From Roseiarcus sp963717215 (GTDB lineage: Bacteria > Pseudomonadota > Alphaproteobacteria > Rhizobiales > Beijerinckiaceae), in NCBI GenBank assembly GCA_963717215.1, contig CAVQVS010000001.1, positions 1 through 64,000 of the forward strand: a stretch of DNA of 64,000 bases. The letters are read 5' to 3'. Below, piece by piece: positions 34,973 to 44,166 of this stretch (position 1 is the stretch's first letter; every line of letters starts with the position of its first letter). The position numbers and the translations under genes are program-made. The notes under the pieces were generated by a model. It worked only from the letters and a program-made list of their open reading frames with translations. It was not told where the DNA came from and ran no database searches.

Positions 34973-35824
34973 CTACTTCGTCTCCGACGCACCCGGCTGC
35001 ACAACGCCGACAATCGGTCCGAGTGGCCCGAGTTCGTCGCCGCGATTGAGTTCCGGGGCGTAGAGCGAGGACACCGAGCCATCGAGGAAGAGCGCGTTCT
35101 GGCAGCCAAGCCCGTCGCGAAAGAGCCGCGCGAACGTGTCGAAGGTTACGGGATCGTCGGCGATGGCGAAAGTGATCGCGCCTCCCTTGCAGGCGCCGAC
35201 GCCGTTCCGGATCTTCTGCGAGGTCCCATCCGGGCGAATTTTTGGATGCACCTTTCCGTCAATGATCAGCATTGGCCCCGACTGCGTCGCGTAGCGGGAG
35301 GGCGTCGTCGTGGCGAGGTAGCGGCTGGTCTCGGTCACGCCCGCGACCTTGTCGCCAATCCAGAACACGCCGTTCGGCTTCATGTGAAAGTTCGTCGCGC
35401 CGCCGCGCGTGTCGACCTCGTGCAGCTTGCGTCGGTCTTCCACGTAGAGGCCGATGGGCGATTGATCCTCGCCAAACATGCCCGCGTTCATTGCGAATGC
35501 AAGCTTCTCGCCCTTCTGCTTCAGTGCGGAAGCGAGCGCGCCCAGCGATCCGTAGGGCTTGTCGTCCGGCCCGCTCAGGAACAGGCGAATATCGTCGTGA
35601 CGCGGATCGAACGCGCAGACGATGAATTTGGCGCTGTCGAAATCCTTCGGCGCGCAGGCGGCGGAAGCCTGCGTGGCGGCAACGCCGAGGGCGAACAGCG
35701 CGCCTAAGGCCGCGATTTGGCGGCGCGCCGATCGGCGCCGCCGCTGTCCAGAACTCTTGATTGTGGCGGAGGGGGTCATGCCCGCCATGCTATCGATTTG
35801 ACATGATTCGCGCCATTCCGACAC
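34973..35824 (-). CDS. Exported phosphodiester glycosidase (NAGPA) family protein
   Basis: The frame has 283 residues; an in-frame Met at residue 13 (MAGMTPSATIKSSGQRR, start 35788) may be the true start, leading into a signal sequence QIAALGALFALGVAATQASA. The mature domain has FAMNAGMFGEDQSPIGLYVE, NFHMKPNGVFWIGD, ATQSGPMLIIDGKVHP and the C-terminal LFLDGSVSSLYAPEL. These are the NAGPA/phosphodiester glycosidase signatures. The substrate in bacteria is uncertain, likely an envelope or exopolysaccharide phosphodiester. Confidence 0.8.
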   Translation of the reverse strand: MSEWRESCQIDSMAGMTPSATIKSSGQRRRRSARRQIAALGALFALGVAATQASAACAPKDFDSAKFIVCAFDPRHDDIRLFLSGPDDKPYGSLGALASALKQKGEKLAFAMNAGMFGEDQSPIGLYVEDRRKLHEVDTRGGATNFHMKPNGVFWIGDKVAGVTETSRYLATTTPSRYATQSGPMLIIDGKVHPKIRPDGTSQKIRNGVGACKGGAITFAIADDPVTFDTFARLFRDGLGCQNALFLDGSVSSLYAPELNRGDELGPLGPIVGVVQPGASETK

Positions 35825-35905
35825 CCGCCGCGGTGGAAGGGCCGCGGCGTTTGCGTTTGCGGCGCGGAGCCGCTAACTGCCGCAACCTTGCCGCGGGGGG
35901 TGAGA

Positions 35906-36676
35906 ATGAGTTCGCTTGAGTTCGCGCTTGCTGTTGCGGTCGCAATGTTCGCCGCCGGGTTGCTTGGCCTTCTTCTGCAGCGCGTGTTGCCCGAGCATCA
36001 CACGACCGGCGGCTCGCGTGACATGATCGGCGCGGTTGTCGGCCTTCTGACGCTCTTGTGCGCCCTGGTCACGGGTCTTCTGATCTGGACAGCCTATGGC
36101 GTCTACTCGGGCCAGAACACGCAGATACAAGCCCTGGCGTCGAAGGTCATGCAGCTCGACCTTGCGCTGTCCGACTATGGGCCTGAGGCCATTCCGGCGC
36201 GCGCCGAATTGCGAGATGCGCTGGGGAAGACCATCGATCAGGTTTGGGGCGTCAGCGAGAGCGATGACAATTTTGCCGCCGCCAGCTTCGCCGCGGCGAT
36301 CCAGAACATGCGGGCGCGGCAAAAGGCCCTCGGGGCTCTTCACCCTTCGACCGACGGGCAGAAGCAGGCCCTGGCTTCGGCGACGGAAGCGTCCGATGCG
36401 CTCGCTCAGGCGCGAATGCAGATGTCGTTCGCGCTCACGGCTCCCGTTTCCTATCCACTGGTGCTGACCGTCGTCGGATGGGTTGTTTGCCTTTTTTGCG
36501 GTTTCGGCTTGATGGCGCGCAGCACCATCACGTCGGTGATCGCGCTCGCGGTTGGCTCCGTCGCGGTCGCGAGCGCCGTCCTCTTGATCCTGGAGCTTTC
36601 CACTCCCTATTCCGGAGTGTTTCGCGCTTCGCGCGCGCCCTTGGAGCAGGCGCTGGCGGTCATGGGCAAAGAGTGA
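35906..36676 (+). CDS. DUF4239 (bestrophin-like) membrane protein
   Basis: This 256-residue protein has two N-terminal TM helices (AVAVAMFAAGLLGLLLQRVL and MIGAVVGLLTLLCALVTGLL), a central soluble helical region (residues about 65-175) with QNTQIQALASKVMQLDLALS, and two C-terminal TM helices. This two-plus-two layout and the DYGPEA-x-x-R sequence are typical of DUF4239. It converges with the FAD-linked oxidase gene. The function is unknown. Confidence 0.75.
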   Translation: MSSLEFALAVAVAMFAAGLLGLLLQRVLPEHHTTGGSRDMIGAVVGLLTLLCALVTGLLIWTAYGVYSGQNTQIQALASKVMQLDLALSDYGPEAIPARAELRDALGKTIDQVWGVSESDDNFAAASFAAAIQNMRARQKALGALHPSTDGQKQALASATEASDALAQARMQMSFALTAPVSYPLVLTVVGWVVCLFCGFGLMARSTITSVIALAVGSVAVASAVLLILELSTPYSGVFRASRAPLEQALAVMGKE

Positions 36677-36690
36677 CGCGCGGGACGGCC

Positions 36691-38106
36691 TTAAAGGACC
36701 TTGCCCGGATTTATCACCCCGTTCGGGTCGAGCGCGGCCTTGATCTGGCGCATCATTGCGAGTGACGCGGGGTCCTTCCAACGTGCAAGGAGCCCGCGCT
36801 TGAGCTGGCCCACGCCGTGTTCGGCGGAATAGGAGCCGCCGAGGCGCGCGACGATTCCGTGCACGATCTCGTTCATCGCATCCCAGCGATCGAGAAAGGC
36901 CTGCTTGTCGGCGCCGACTGGCTGCGACACGTTGAAGTGGATGTTGCCGTCCCCGAGGTGGCCGAAGGCGACGACGCGGGCCCCTGGCGCGAAGTCCTCG
37001 ACAGCGGGCGTCGCCTCCCTGATCAATGTCGGCACCAGGCCAACGGCGACGGACACGTCGTGCTTGATCGAGCCGCCCTCCTTGCTCTGCGCATCCGACA
37101 GGCATTCGCGCAATTGCCAGAAGTCCGCGCGCTGTTCGAGCGAGGCCGCGATCGAAGCGTCCTCGATGATTCCCTGCTCGAGCGCGGCCTCGAGCGCGCC
37201 CGCGAACGCTTCGTCGAGGCCGCCCAGCGTCTGGGATGACGCCTCGACAAGAACGTACCAATCGTGCGCGCCTAGCAGTGGAGCGCGCGCGCCGCCATGT
37301 CGAATCCCGATGTCGTAGGCGTTGCGGCTGATCAGCTCGAAGCTCGTGATTCCCACGCCGAGCCGTTCGCGAGCGAGCCTCAGGAGCTTCAACGCATCCT
37401 CGGGGCTCTTCAAACCGACGAAGGCGGTCGCCTGGGCGCGCGGATTCGGAAAGAGGCGGAGCGAAGCGGCGGTGACAATGCCGAGTGTCCCCTCGGCGCC
37501 GATGAAAAGGCTCTTCACGTCGTAGCCGGTGTTGTCCTTGCGCAGCTTGCTCAACGCGTTGACGATGCGGCCGTCGGCGAGAACCGCCTCAACGCCGGTC
37601 ACGAGATCGCGCGTATTGCCATAGGCGATGACGTTCAGCCCGCCAGCGTTGGTCGAGATGTTGCCGCCAATGGTGCAAGTGCCTTCCGACGCTAGCGACA
37701 GCGGAAACAGACGATCGGCGGCGAGCGCCGCCGCCTGCGCTTCCCCGAGCGTGACGCCCGATTCGCAAATCATCACATTGCCGTCGGGGTCGACCTCGCG
37801 GATGGCGCGCAGGCGCTGGGTCGAAACGATGATCTCGTCGCCGCTCAAGTCGGGCGTCTGCCCGCCCACGAGTCCTGTGTTGCCGCCTTGCGGGACCATG
37901 GGCGTTCGCGTCTCGTTGCAGAAGGCGGCGACCTCCGCGACTTCCTTCGTCGATCCCGGCCGCACCAGCGCGAGCGCCTGTCCCTGATAGAGCTTTCGCG
38001 GCTCGACGAGCGCGCCCGCGAACAGCGCGGGGTCGGTCAGAACGTGCCGGGAGCCCACGATATTCTGCAAGCCGGCGATAATGTTGTCTCGTTCCGTCGC
38101 GTCCAC
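36691..38106 (-). CDS. FAD-linked oxidase, D-2-hydroxyglutarate / D-lactate dehydrogenase type
   Basis: In this 471-residue protein the FAD-binding PCMH domain shows MVPQGGNTGLVGGQTPDLSG and TNAGGLNVIAYGNTRDLVTG. The C-terminal substrate domain has VAFGHLGDGNIHFNVSQP and SYSAEHGVGQLKRGLLA, and ends with LDPNGVINPGKVL. These are the signatures of the GlcD/D-2-hydroxyglutarate dehydrogenase group oxidising D-2-hydroxy acids. No Fe-S partner subunit is adjacent, so a single-subunit enzyme is likely. It ends 14 bases before the convergent DUF4239 gene. Confidence 0.87.
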   Translation of the reverse strand: MDATERDNIIAGLQNIVGSRHVLTDPALFAGALVEPRKLYQGQALALVRPGSTKEVAEVAAFCNETRTPMVPQGGNTGLVGGQTPDLSGDEIIVSTQRLRAIREVDPDGNVMICESGVTLGEAQAAALAADRLFPLSLASEGTCTIGGNISTNAGGLNVIAYGNTRDLVTGVEAVLADGRIVNALSKLRKDNTGYDVKSLFIGAEGTLGIVTAASLRLFPNPRAQATAFVGLKSPEDALKLLRLARERLGVGITSFELISRNAYDIGIRHGGARAPLLGAHDWYVLVEASSQTLGGLDEAFAGALEAALEQGIIEDASIAASLEQRADFWQLRECLSDAQSKEGGSIKHDVSVAVGLVPTLIREATPAVEDFAPGARVVAFGHLGDGNIHFNVSQPVGADKQAFLDRWDAMNEIVHGIVARLGGSYSAEHGVGQLKRGLLARWKDPASLAMMRQIKAALDPNGVINPGKVL

Positions 38107-39369
38107 CTAGAGGAGCCTCCGCACGCGCGCTTTCGGCTTGGGTCGGCGAAAGACGGCGGCGATTTCGACATGGGCGGAATAGCGGAACTGGTCAAGCGGG
38201 GTCACGGATTCAATCTGAAAGCCGCCCTCGATGAGAATGCGCGCGTCACGAGCGAACGTTGCCGAGTTACAAGAGATTGACACGACGAGCGCGAGAGAGG
38301 AGGCGGCGAGCGCGCGCGCCTGTTCGAACGCGCCGGCGCGCGGCGGGTCCATGAGCGCCGCGTCGAACGTTACGAGTTCGTCGACTCGCAGCGGGCGGCG
38401 GAAGAGATCGCGCGTCTCGGTGGCGAGTTTGTGCAGGCCCGCTGTTGTCGCCGCCGCGCGGGCGAGCGCGCCAAGCGCGGCGGGGTCAGCGTCGACGGCG
38501 AAGACCTCACGGCCACGGGCGAGCCTCAGCGCGAAAGCGCCGGCGCCGCAGAATAGGTCCGCGACCTTCTTCGTATCGGCAAGCGCCCGCTCGGCAAACT
38601 CCGCGAGCCACGCTTCTCCCGCCTCGGTCGCCTGCAGGAAGCCGCCGGGCGGCAGTCTTGCCAGCGCCTCGCCAAAGGCGACGCGGGGCGGCCGGCGTTC
38701 GATCACGATCGCGCCGTGATTCGAGACGCGGGCGAGATCGAGCGCATCAGCCGTGTTCGTCAGCTTCTGGATCTCTGCGCGTCCGAGCGGCCCCGAGCCG
38801 CGCAGGTCGACATCGAGCCCATCGAGCGCGGCGGTGACGCCGATGTCGAGAGGTTTCATCAAGCCGCGCAGATCGCCGCTGAGCGCCCGCGCCGCCGAAA
38901 TCGCCCCGGCCATGCCGGGGCTGAACAGCGGGCAATCGTCGATGGCGATGATGTCATGCGACCGCGCGCGCATGAAGCCGATCTCGTCGGGCTGGCCATG
39001 GGGAAAGCGGGCGTGAAAGGTCGCGCGGCGCCGACCCGCGCCATGGGCGTCGATCACATCCCCGACCTCGGCCGCGACGCCCTCGCGCTCGAGCGCGTCG
39101 GCCACCAGGCTGCGTTTCCACGCGCGATAGAGCGGAGCCGACATATGCTGCGCGACGCAGCCGCCACAGGTTCCGAACCAGGGACAGATCGGCGCCGCGC
39201 GCTCGGGCGAAGGCTCGAGCGTCTCGACAAGCTCAGCGCGCTTGCCCTCGATCTTGACCCGTGCGCGCTCGCCGGGCAGGGCGCCCGGAACGATCGCGCC
39301 GTCAGCTGTCCGCCCATGCCCATGCGCATCAAGCGCGACGATCGAGACCTCATGGAGCGGCTCAGCCAT
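38107..39369 (-). CDS. Class I SAM-dependent RNA methyltransferase, RlmD/TrmA-like
   Basis: In this 420-residue protein a TRAM-like N-terminal beta domain (about 1-55) is followed by the Fe-S cluster cysteines CPWFGTCGGCVAQH. The SAM domain has KVADLFCGAGAFALRLARG and AALMDPPRAG, and the catalytic Cys is in VVSISCNSATFARDARIL. This is the m5U methyltransferase architecture, modifying a uridine in 23S rRNA or tRNA. The start overlaps the end of tlyA by 8 bases, so the pair is a small rRNA-modification operon. Confidence 0.87.
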   Translation of the reverse strand: MAEPLHEVSIVALDAHGHGRTADGAIVPGALPGERARVKIEGKRAELVETLEPSPERAAPICPWFGTCGGCVAQHMSAPLYRAWKRSLVADALEREGVAAEVGDVIDAHGAGRRRATFHARFPHGQPDEIGFMRARSHDIIAIDDCPLFSPGMAGAISAARALSGDLRGLMKPLDIGVTAALDGLDVDLRGSGPLGRAEIQKLTNTADALDLARVSNHGAIVIERRPPRVAFGEALARLPPGGFLQATEAGEAWLAEFAERALADTKKVADLFCGAGAFALRLARGREVFAVDADPAALGALARAAATTAGLHKLATETRDLFRRPLRVDELVTFDAALMDPPRAGAFEQARALAASSLALVVSISCNSATFARDARILIEGGFQIESVTPLDQFRYSAHVEIAAVFRRPKPKARVRRLL

Positions 39370-40087
39370 GGCGCGCGGCGATCAGAAATTCCCGCGCCCC
39401 GGCGCCGCCAAGGATCGGCGACGGCATGAGACCGAGCACGGTCCAGCCTTGCGCTTCGATCGTCGCGCGCACGCCGTCGCACGCGCGCTCGAGCGCCGCT
39501 GCGCTCGTGACCCGGCCTTTGACGAGATCGCCGCGGTTGAGTTCGAACTGTGGCTTGACGAGGCTGACGAGCCAAGCCCGCGCGCTCGCGAGCTCAAGCA
39601 CATGGGGCAACACAAGCCTCTGCGAAATGAAGCTCACATCGATGACGATCGCAGCCGGCGTTTCGTCGAGCATCAAGCTTGTAAGCGCGCGCGCGTCGAT
39701 CCCTTCAAGCGAACGGACGCGAGGGTCCGCCGCAAGGCGCGGATCGAGCTGTCCATGGCCGACATCCACGGCGACGACCTTCGCCGCGCCGCGCGCGAGC
39801 AGAACGTCGGTGAAGCCCCCCGTCGAGGCGCCAACGTCGAGGCAAACGAGGCCTGCGGGATCGAGCGCGAAGGCGTCGAGCGCCGCGGCAAGCTTGATTC
39901 CGCCGCGCGAGGCCCAGGGGTGGGGCGCCTCGGCCTCGATCGGCGCGTCGCCGGCAACCTCTTCCGACGCCTTCTTCAGCGCGACCCCGCCGACGCTGAC
40001 GAGTCCGGCAGAGATCGCGGCCTGAGCGCGGGCGCGACTCGAAAAGAAGCCGCGCTCGACGAGAACGATGTCCGCACGCTTGCGCAT
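39362..40087 (-). CDS. tlyA: TlyA-family rRNA 2'-O-methyltransferase
   Basis: The ATG at 40087 (MRKRADIVLVERGFFSSRAR) gives 241 residues; a longer open frame upstream overlaps the MFS gene and lacks similarity. An N-terminal S4 RNA-binding domain (1-60) precedes an FtsJ-type methyltransferase with VCLDVGASTGGFTDVLLARG (SAM motif I) and VSLVKPQFELNRGDLVKGRV, providing the KDKE-type catalytic Lys and Glu. TlyA methylates 2'-O of cytidines in 16S/23S rRNA and affects capreomycin sensitivity in mycobacteria. Confidence 0.88.
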   Translation of the reverse strand: MRKRADIVLVERGFFSSRARAQAAISAGLVSVGGVALKKASEEVAGDAPIEAEAPHPWASRGGIKLAAALDAFALDPAGLVCLDVGASTGGFTDVLLARGAAKVVAVDVGHGQLDPRLAADPRVRSLEGIDARALTSLMLDETPAAIVIDVSFISQRLVLPHVLELASARAWLVSLVKPQFELNRGDLVKGRVTSAAALERACDGVRATIEAQGWTVLGLMPSPILGGAGAREFLIAARHG

Positions 40088-40198
40088 CGGGCCTTTAACG
40101 AGCCGCGGGAAGCGCATTGTCAATGGAAATCCCGATCCCACGCCCCTGCATCGCGGGACGGCGTCGGCGGAACGAAGAACGAGCGCACAGAGTTTCGT

Positions 40199-41491
40199 GT
40201 GGGGGCTCGAGATCGGGCCGTTCTTCGGACGTTGGCGATGATCTCTATTCCCTACGCGCTCGATGCGCTCAATTTCTTCGCGGCGGACGCTCGCAACGCG
40301 CTCGGGCCCTTCGTGAATGTCTATCTGGTGACGGAGCGCCATTGGAGCCAGACCGAGGTCGGCCTTGTGGCGACAACAAGCGGGCTGGTCGGCCTTGCGC
40401 TCCAGACGCCGATCGGCGCGGCGATCGACATGACCCCGGCGAAGCGGGGCGTCATCGTGTTATCGATCTTGGCGATGGCCTTTGCCGCGCTCATCATCTT
40501 CGGCCTTCCCACGTTCTGGCCGATGGCGGTCGCGTTTGCCGTTCTGGCGATTGCGGGTGACGCCTTTCCGCCTGCTGTCGCCGCATTGACTCTTGGGCTC
40601 ACGCCAAAGCCCGGGCTCGCCCGGCGTCTCGGCCGGAACTCCGCTTTCGATCATGCCGGGAACATTGCGATTGCAATCGTGGCGGGCGCGATCGGATATG
40701 CATTTTCGCAGCGCGCGGTGTTCTTGATGGTCCCGATCTTTGCGGCGCTGACCACAGCGGCAGTCCTGAGCATCCCCGCAAGCGCCATCAATCAGGAGCG
40801 CGCGAGAGATTCGGGCGCCGACGACAAGGTTGGTCCGGACCGGACATCCGCCGCCGACTATGGCGTTCTCTTCCGGACGAGGCCGCTCGTCATTTTCGCG
40901 CTCTGCGCGTTTTTCTTCCATTTCGCCAATGCTCCGCTCCTGCCGCTCGTCGGGCAAAAGCTCGCGCTTCAGTTTCCGAAAGAAGCGACAGCGATGATGT
41001 CGTTTTGCATCGTCGCCGCGCAGGGCGTGATGTTGCCGATCGCGATTCTTGTTGGGCGCAAGGCCGATTCCTGGGGACGGAGGCCGATTTTTCTCATCGC
41101 ATTCGTGGCTTTGCCGATCCGCGCGGCGCTCTATACGCTGTCCGACAACGCCTTCTGGCTGATCGCGGTCCAACTGCTTGACGGGGTGGGAGCGGGTATC
41201 TATCAGGCGCTCACGCCGCTTGTCATCGCTGACATCATGCATGGCACCGGCCGCTACAATCTGGCGCAAGGCGCCGTCGCCACCACGCAGGGAATCGGTG
41301 CGTCGGTCAGCGCCCTGGCCGCCGGCGTTGTCGTTGATCTTTTTGGCTATAGCGTCTCCTTTTTTGCTCTTGGCGCCGCTGCGGCTATAGCCTTTCTCGT
41401 CTTTTTCGTCTTCATGCCGGAAACGCGCAACGAAGACTCCGTCGCCCACGATCGTGAGACGCCTGCGCTTGAAGGGGCGGCCAATTCTTGA
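40199..41491 (+). CDS. MFS transporter
   Basis: This major facilitator has about twelve TM helices. The signature loop between TM2 and TM3 reads GAAIDMTPAKRGVIVLSILA, and the equivalent in the second half is GRKADSWGRRPIFLIAFVA. The start is uncertain: GTG 40199 gives 430 residues, ATG 40238 gives 417. The open frame extends far upstream as an antisense shadow of tlyA. The 3' end overlaps the next transporter's TTG start. The substrate is not predictable. A similar fold is found in drug/sugar exporters. Confidence 0.85.
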   Translation: MGARDRAVLRTLAMISIPYALDALNFFAADARNALGPFVNVYLVTERHWSQTEVGLVATTSGLVGLALQTPIGAAIDMTPAKRGVIVLSILAMAFAALIIFGLPTFWPMAVAFAVLAIAGDAFPPAVAALTLGLTPKPGLARRLGRNSAFDHAGNIAIAIVAGAIGYAFSQRAVFLMVPIFAALTTAAVLSIPASAINQERARDSGADDKVGPDRTSAADYGVLFRTRPLVIFALCAFFFHFANAPLLPLVGQKLALQFPKEATAMMSFCIVAAQGVMLPIAILVGRKADSWGRRPIFLIAFVALPIRAALYTLSDNAFWLIAVQLLDGVGAGIYQALTPLVIADIMHGTGRYNLAQGAVATTQGIGASVSALAAGVVVDLFGYSVSFFALGAAAAIAFLVFFVFMPETRNEDSVAHDRETPALEGAANS

Positions 41492-42711
41492 CTTCCGAAA
41501 GCGCCATAGCGCTCGCCATTCTGCTGTTAACCTACGTCGGCGTCGCGATAGGCCGGATTCCCGGCTTGCGTCTCGACCGAGCCGGCATAGCCTTTCTCGG
41601 CGGCGCGGCGATGATCGGGCTCGGGCCCCTGAGTTTAGAAGACGCCTTTCGCGCCATTGATTTCGACACGATCGCGCTTCTCCTCGGCATGATGATCGTG
41701 GTCGCGCATCTCAAGGTCTCAGGCGCGTTCCGGGCGCTCGGCGGATACGCCATCGCGCACGCGCACGCGCCATTCGTGCTGCTGGTGACCGTGACAATGA
41801 TGGCGGGCGTCTTGTCGGCTTTCCTTGTCAATGACGCGATCTGTCTCGTCATGACGCCGATCGTGCTGCAGGTGGTGCGTTCGCTCGGCCGCAATCCGCT
41901 GCCCTATCTGGTCGCGGTCGCGACGGCTTCCAATTGCGGCAGCGTGGCGACGATCACCGGAAACCCGCAGAACATGGTGATCGGGACGCTGTCCCGAATC
42001 CCCTATCCAGCCTTCGCAACCGCGCTTGCGCCCGTCGCCGCTTTCGGCCTCGTCGCCGTCGTCCTCATGGTGCGCCTCGTTTATGCGCAGGAGTTCGCGT
42101 TCAAGGGCGAACTCGAGCCGCATTCCTTCCGCGGCCACATGCATGGCGGCCAGGTTCTCAAGGCGAGCGTCACCTGCGTGGCGCTCGCGATCGCCTTTTT
42201 TGCCGGAGTCGCCCCCGCGAAGGCGGCCATTATCGCCGGCGCATTCCTGCTGCTCACGCGCCAGATCAAGCCGAACCGCATCTACCGCGAGCTCGACGGG
42301 CCGCTCTTGATTCTCTTCGCCGGAATGTTCGTCGTTGTCGCCGGCGCGGAAAAGGCTTTACTGACGCCTGACCGAATCGCGATGGCGAAGACGCTTGGCC
42401 TCGATATGGTCTGGCGCCTGTCGCTGTTCACCGCCGTCCTTTCCAACCTCGTCAGCAACGTGCCGGCCGTGTTGGCGTTGAGGCCGTTCATTCCGACTTT
42501 CCCCGATCCGCAGCGCGCCTGGCTTGTGGTCGCCATGAGTTCGACGCTTGCGGGCAACTTCACCCTGCTCGGATCGGTCGCGAATCTGATCGTCGCCGAG
42601 CGCGCCCGCGCCGAGGGGATGCCGATCAGCTTCTGGGCCTATTTCAAGGTCGGAGCGCCCTTGACGGTCGTCACGCTCGCGGCTGGAACGGCCTGGCTGA
42701 TGTGGCGGTAG
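41488..42711 (+). CDS. Anion permease of the ArsB/NhaD/CitM (ion transporter) superfamily
   Basis: This 407-residue membrane protein has about 10-11 helices. The two pseudo-repeats each end in a re-entrant hairpin motif: VNDAICLVMTPIVLQV with TITGNPQNMVIG in the first half, and LVSNVPAVLALRPF with LLGSVANLIVAERA in the second. These N-P and S-N motifs define the SLC13/ArsB-type family. It starts with TTG at 41488 overlapping the MFS stop (TTGA). The substrate could be a dicarboxylate, arsenite or Na+; I cannot choose. Confidence 0.82.
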   Translation: MTSESAIALAILLLTYVGVAIGRIPGLRLDRAGIAFLGGAAMIGLGPLSLEDAFRAIDFDTIALLLGMMIVVAHLKVSGAFRALGGYAIAHAHAPFVLLVTVTMMAGVLSAFLVNDAICLVMTPIVLQVVRSLGRNPLPYLVAVATASNCGSVATITGNPQNMVIGTLSRIPYPAFATALAPVAAFGLVAVVLMVRLVYAQEFAFKGELEPHSFRGHMHGGQVLKASVTCVALAIAFFAGVAPAKAAIIAGAFLLLTRQIKPNRIYRELDGPLLILFAGMFVVVAGAEKALLTPDRIAMAKTLGLDMVWRLSLFTAVLSNLVSNVPAVLALRPFIPTFPDPQRAWLVVAMSSTLAGNFTLLGSVANLIVAERARAEGMPISFWAYFKVGAPLTVVTLAAGTAWLMWR

Positions 42712-42778
42712 ATCGCCCTCGTCCGATCGCACGTGGCGCTCGACGGATACGACCACAGGAGGAGCGGACCGGCCAATT

Positions 42779-43468
42779 TCAGCGCGAGCGTGCGTTGCCG
42801 CCGGGCGATGATGACGGGTCGGGCGCCGGCTCGAACGGCGCTGTCGGCTGCGCATCGGGCGCGGGCGCCGCAACCACGGTCGGAGGCTTGGGCTTCTTCT
42901 TTTTCACCACGGGCGCGGGCGGCGGAGCCGGCTGTGCGCTGGTCGTATCGGCCCCCGGGTCGGTGGGCGGACTTTCATCAGGGTTCGGCGCGGAGGCCTC
43001 CGCCGTCGGCGCATCGTGGATCACCACCGTGCCGCCTTTGCAGGCCGTGAGCCAAATATCGAAAATCGGATGCTCGACGCCGTGCAGGCCCGGACTGTCG
43101 GCGAACATCCAACCCGAAAAGATCCGCTTGATCTCCTTTTTCTCGTCGATCTCGTCGACCTGGGCGAAGGCGTCGGTCTGCGGCGCATCGGTCGGCGGGC
43201 GAGAATAGCAGACGCGCGGCGTAATCTGCAGGGCGCCGAACTGCACCGTCTCGTTGATCGCCACTTCGAACGAAATGATGCGGCCGGTGATCTTGTCGAG
43301 GCCGTTGAAGACGGCGATCGGATTGCTGATCTTGTCGGCGAAAGCAGCGCCAGGCGCGGCCAGCGCCGAAACTGCGGCCAGCGTCGCGCCGGCGAGCGTT
43401 GGCCTCATCCTCGCGATGGCGGGAAGGGCGCGACGAGGTATCGCGTGGGCCAAGCGGAAGAGGTCCAT
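42779..43468 (-). CDS. Exported DUF2155 protein
   Basis: The ATG at 43468 gives 229 residues. A signal peptide covers TLAGATLAAVSALAAPGAAF. The DUF2155 core reads ITGRIISFEVAINETVQFGA, RVCYSRPPTDAPQTDAF and IFSGWMFADSPGLHGVEHPI followed by FDIWLTAC. The C-terminus is a long Pro/Ala/Lys-rich, probably disordered tail (KKKKPKPPTV). The gene is commonly next to an NDUFA12 gene in alphaproteobacteria, as here. The role is unknown. Confidence 0.85.
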   Translation of the reverse strand: MDLFRLAHAIPRRALPAIARMRPTLAGATLAAVSALAAPGAAFADKISNPIAVFNGLDKITGRIISFEVAINETVQFGALQITPRVCYSRPPTDAPQTDAFAQVDEIDEKKEIKRIFSGWMFADSPGLHGVEHPIFDIWLTACKGGTVVIHDAPTAEASAPNPDESPPTDPGADTTSAQPAPPPAPVVKKKKPKPPTVVAAPAPDAQPTAPFEPAPDPSSSPGGNARSR

Positions 43469-43515
43469 GAGCGGCGCTTTGCTGCTGAAGGGCGGCGGAA
43501 TGAAGGCGGGCCGCC

Positions 43516-43932
43516 TCAGGGGCCGGGGGTCCAGGCCTCGTAATCGCCGCCGGTTGGTTGCCGCGGACCAGGCCTGAGGGTCGAGCCGTCGGGTCGGATC
43601 GCGGCGGGCGTGCCGGTCGGGTTTCCCATGTGCGGCTTCTGCCACGGACGGGCCGTGTAGTCTTCTTCGGTCGGCGGCACGTCGACCGTGTGGTGAAGCC
43701 ACCCATTCCAGCCGGGCGGCGTCATCGAGGCCTCGGCCACGCCGTTGTAGATCACCCAACGCCGCTCGAAGCCGAGCGCTGGATCGATCCCGGGCCGGCG
43801 ATAATAGGCGTTGCCGAACTCGTCATGGCCGACCAGCACGCCAAACCGGCGGGTGTAGAATCGCGTGTTGAAGTTCGCGCCATTCCACCAGGTGAAATAG
43901 TGCAGCAGGAATTGTTGGATCTGTTCCAGCAT
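43516..43932 (-). CDS. NADH:ubiquinone oxidoreductase accessory subunit NDUFA12 family
   Basis: This 138-residue protein contains VLVGHDEFGNAYYRRPG, RRWVIYNGVAEASMTPPGWN and GWLHHTVDVPPTE, the conserved core of NDUFA12 (B17.2), an accessory subunit of respiratory complex I that alphaproteobacteria share with mitochondria. The ending YEAWTPGP is also typical. It lies upstream of DUF2155 on the same strand with a 47-bp gap, so they are probably co-transcribed. Confidence 0.92.
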   Translation of the reverse strand: MLEQIQQFLLHYFTWWNGANFNTRFYTRRFGVLVGHDEFGNAYYRRPGIDPALGFERRWVIYNGVAEASMTPPGWNGWLHHTVDVPPTEEDYTARPWQKPHMGNPTGTPAAIRPDGSTLRPGPRQPTGGDYEAWTPGP

Positions 43933-44107
43933 CCGTGGAGCTTCGTTTCTGGCCGGGAAATGAGCGCAAGCCTTGCGCGCTCCGGACTATGGCTACGAGG
44001 GCTTTGCGAGGCAAGCTGACTTTTTCGTCGATTGTGGCCGAAAACGGGCTTGCGGGTACGCCCCGACTCGTCGGATGCTGTCCGTCTGCGCTCGCGTTAA
44101 GAACTTG

Positions 44108-44125
44108 TTATCCACTTTATCCACA
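44108..44125 (+). promoter_or_regulatory. Tandem DnaA boxes upstream of nrdJ
   Basis: TTATCCACT (44108-44116) and TTATCCACA (44117-44125) lie head to tail with no gap. The second is a perfect match to the DnaA box consensus TTATNCACA and the first differs at one base. E. coli nrdAB is also controlled by DnaA boxes. Confidence 0.6.
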
Positions 44126-44166
44126 ATATGTGGTGTCAGCGCATGGGTAGCCATACAAGTTGTTGA
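44119..44166 (+). promoter_or_regulatory. Two NrdR-like boxes 32 bp apart with overlapping promoter
   Basis: CCACAATATGTGG (44121-44133, centre 44127) and ACAAGTTGT (44155-44163, centre 44159) are palindromes whose centres are 32 bp apart, about three helical turns. NrdR repressor sites typically occur as such spaced pairs. The second overlaps a candidate -35 TTGACG (44163-44168), with TAATGT at 44186-44191 after a 17-bp spacer as the -10. The match to the NrdR consensus is partial. Confidence 0.55.

Noticed and set aside
35873..37261. 462-codon minus-strand frame
   Set aside because: It is antisense to DUF4239 and an alternative frame of the FAD-linked oxidase. The composition is low-complexity and resembles no protein.
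39242..40198. N-terminal 319 codons of a 749-codon + frame ending in the MFS transporter
   Set aside because: This part is antisense to tlyA and the RlmD-like gene and has no transporter character. The MFS domain begins near 40199-40238.
44108..44125. Tandem DnaA boxes as a replication origin
   Set aside because: There are only two boxes, no AT-rich unwinding region, and no dnaA, hemE or parAB neighbours. A regulatory role at nrdJ fits better.
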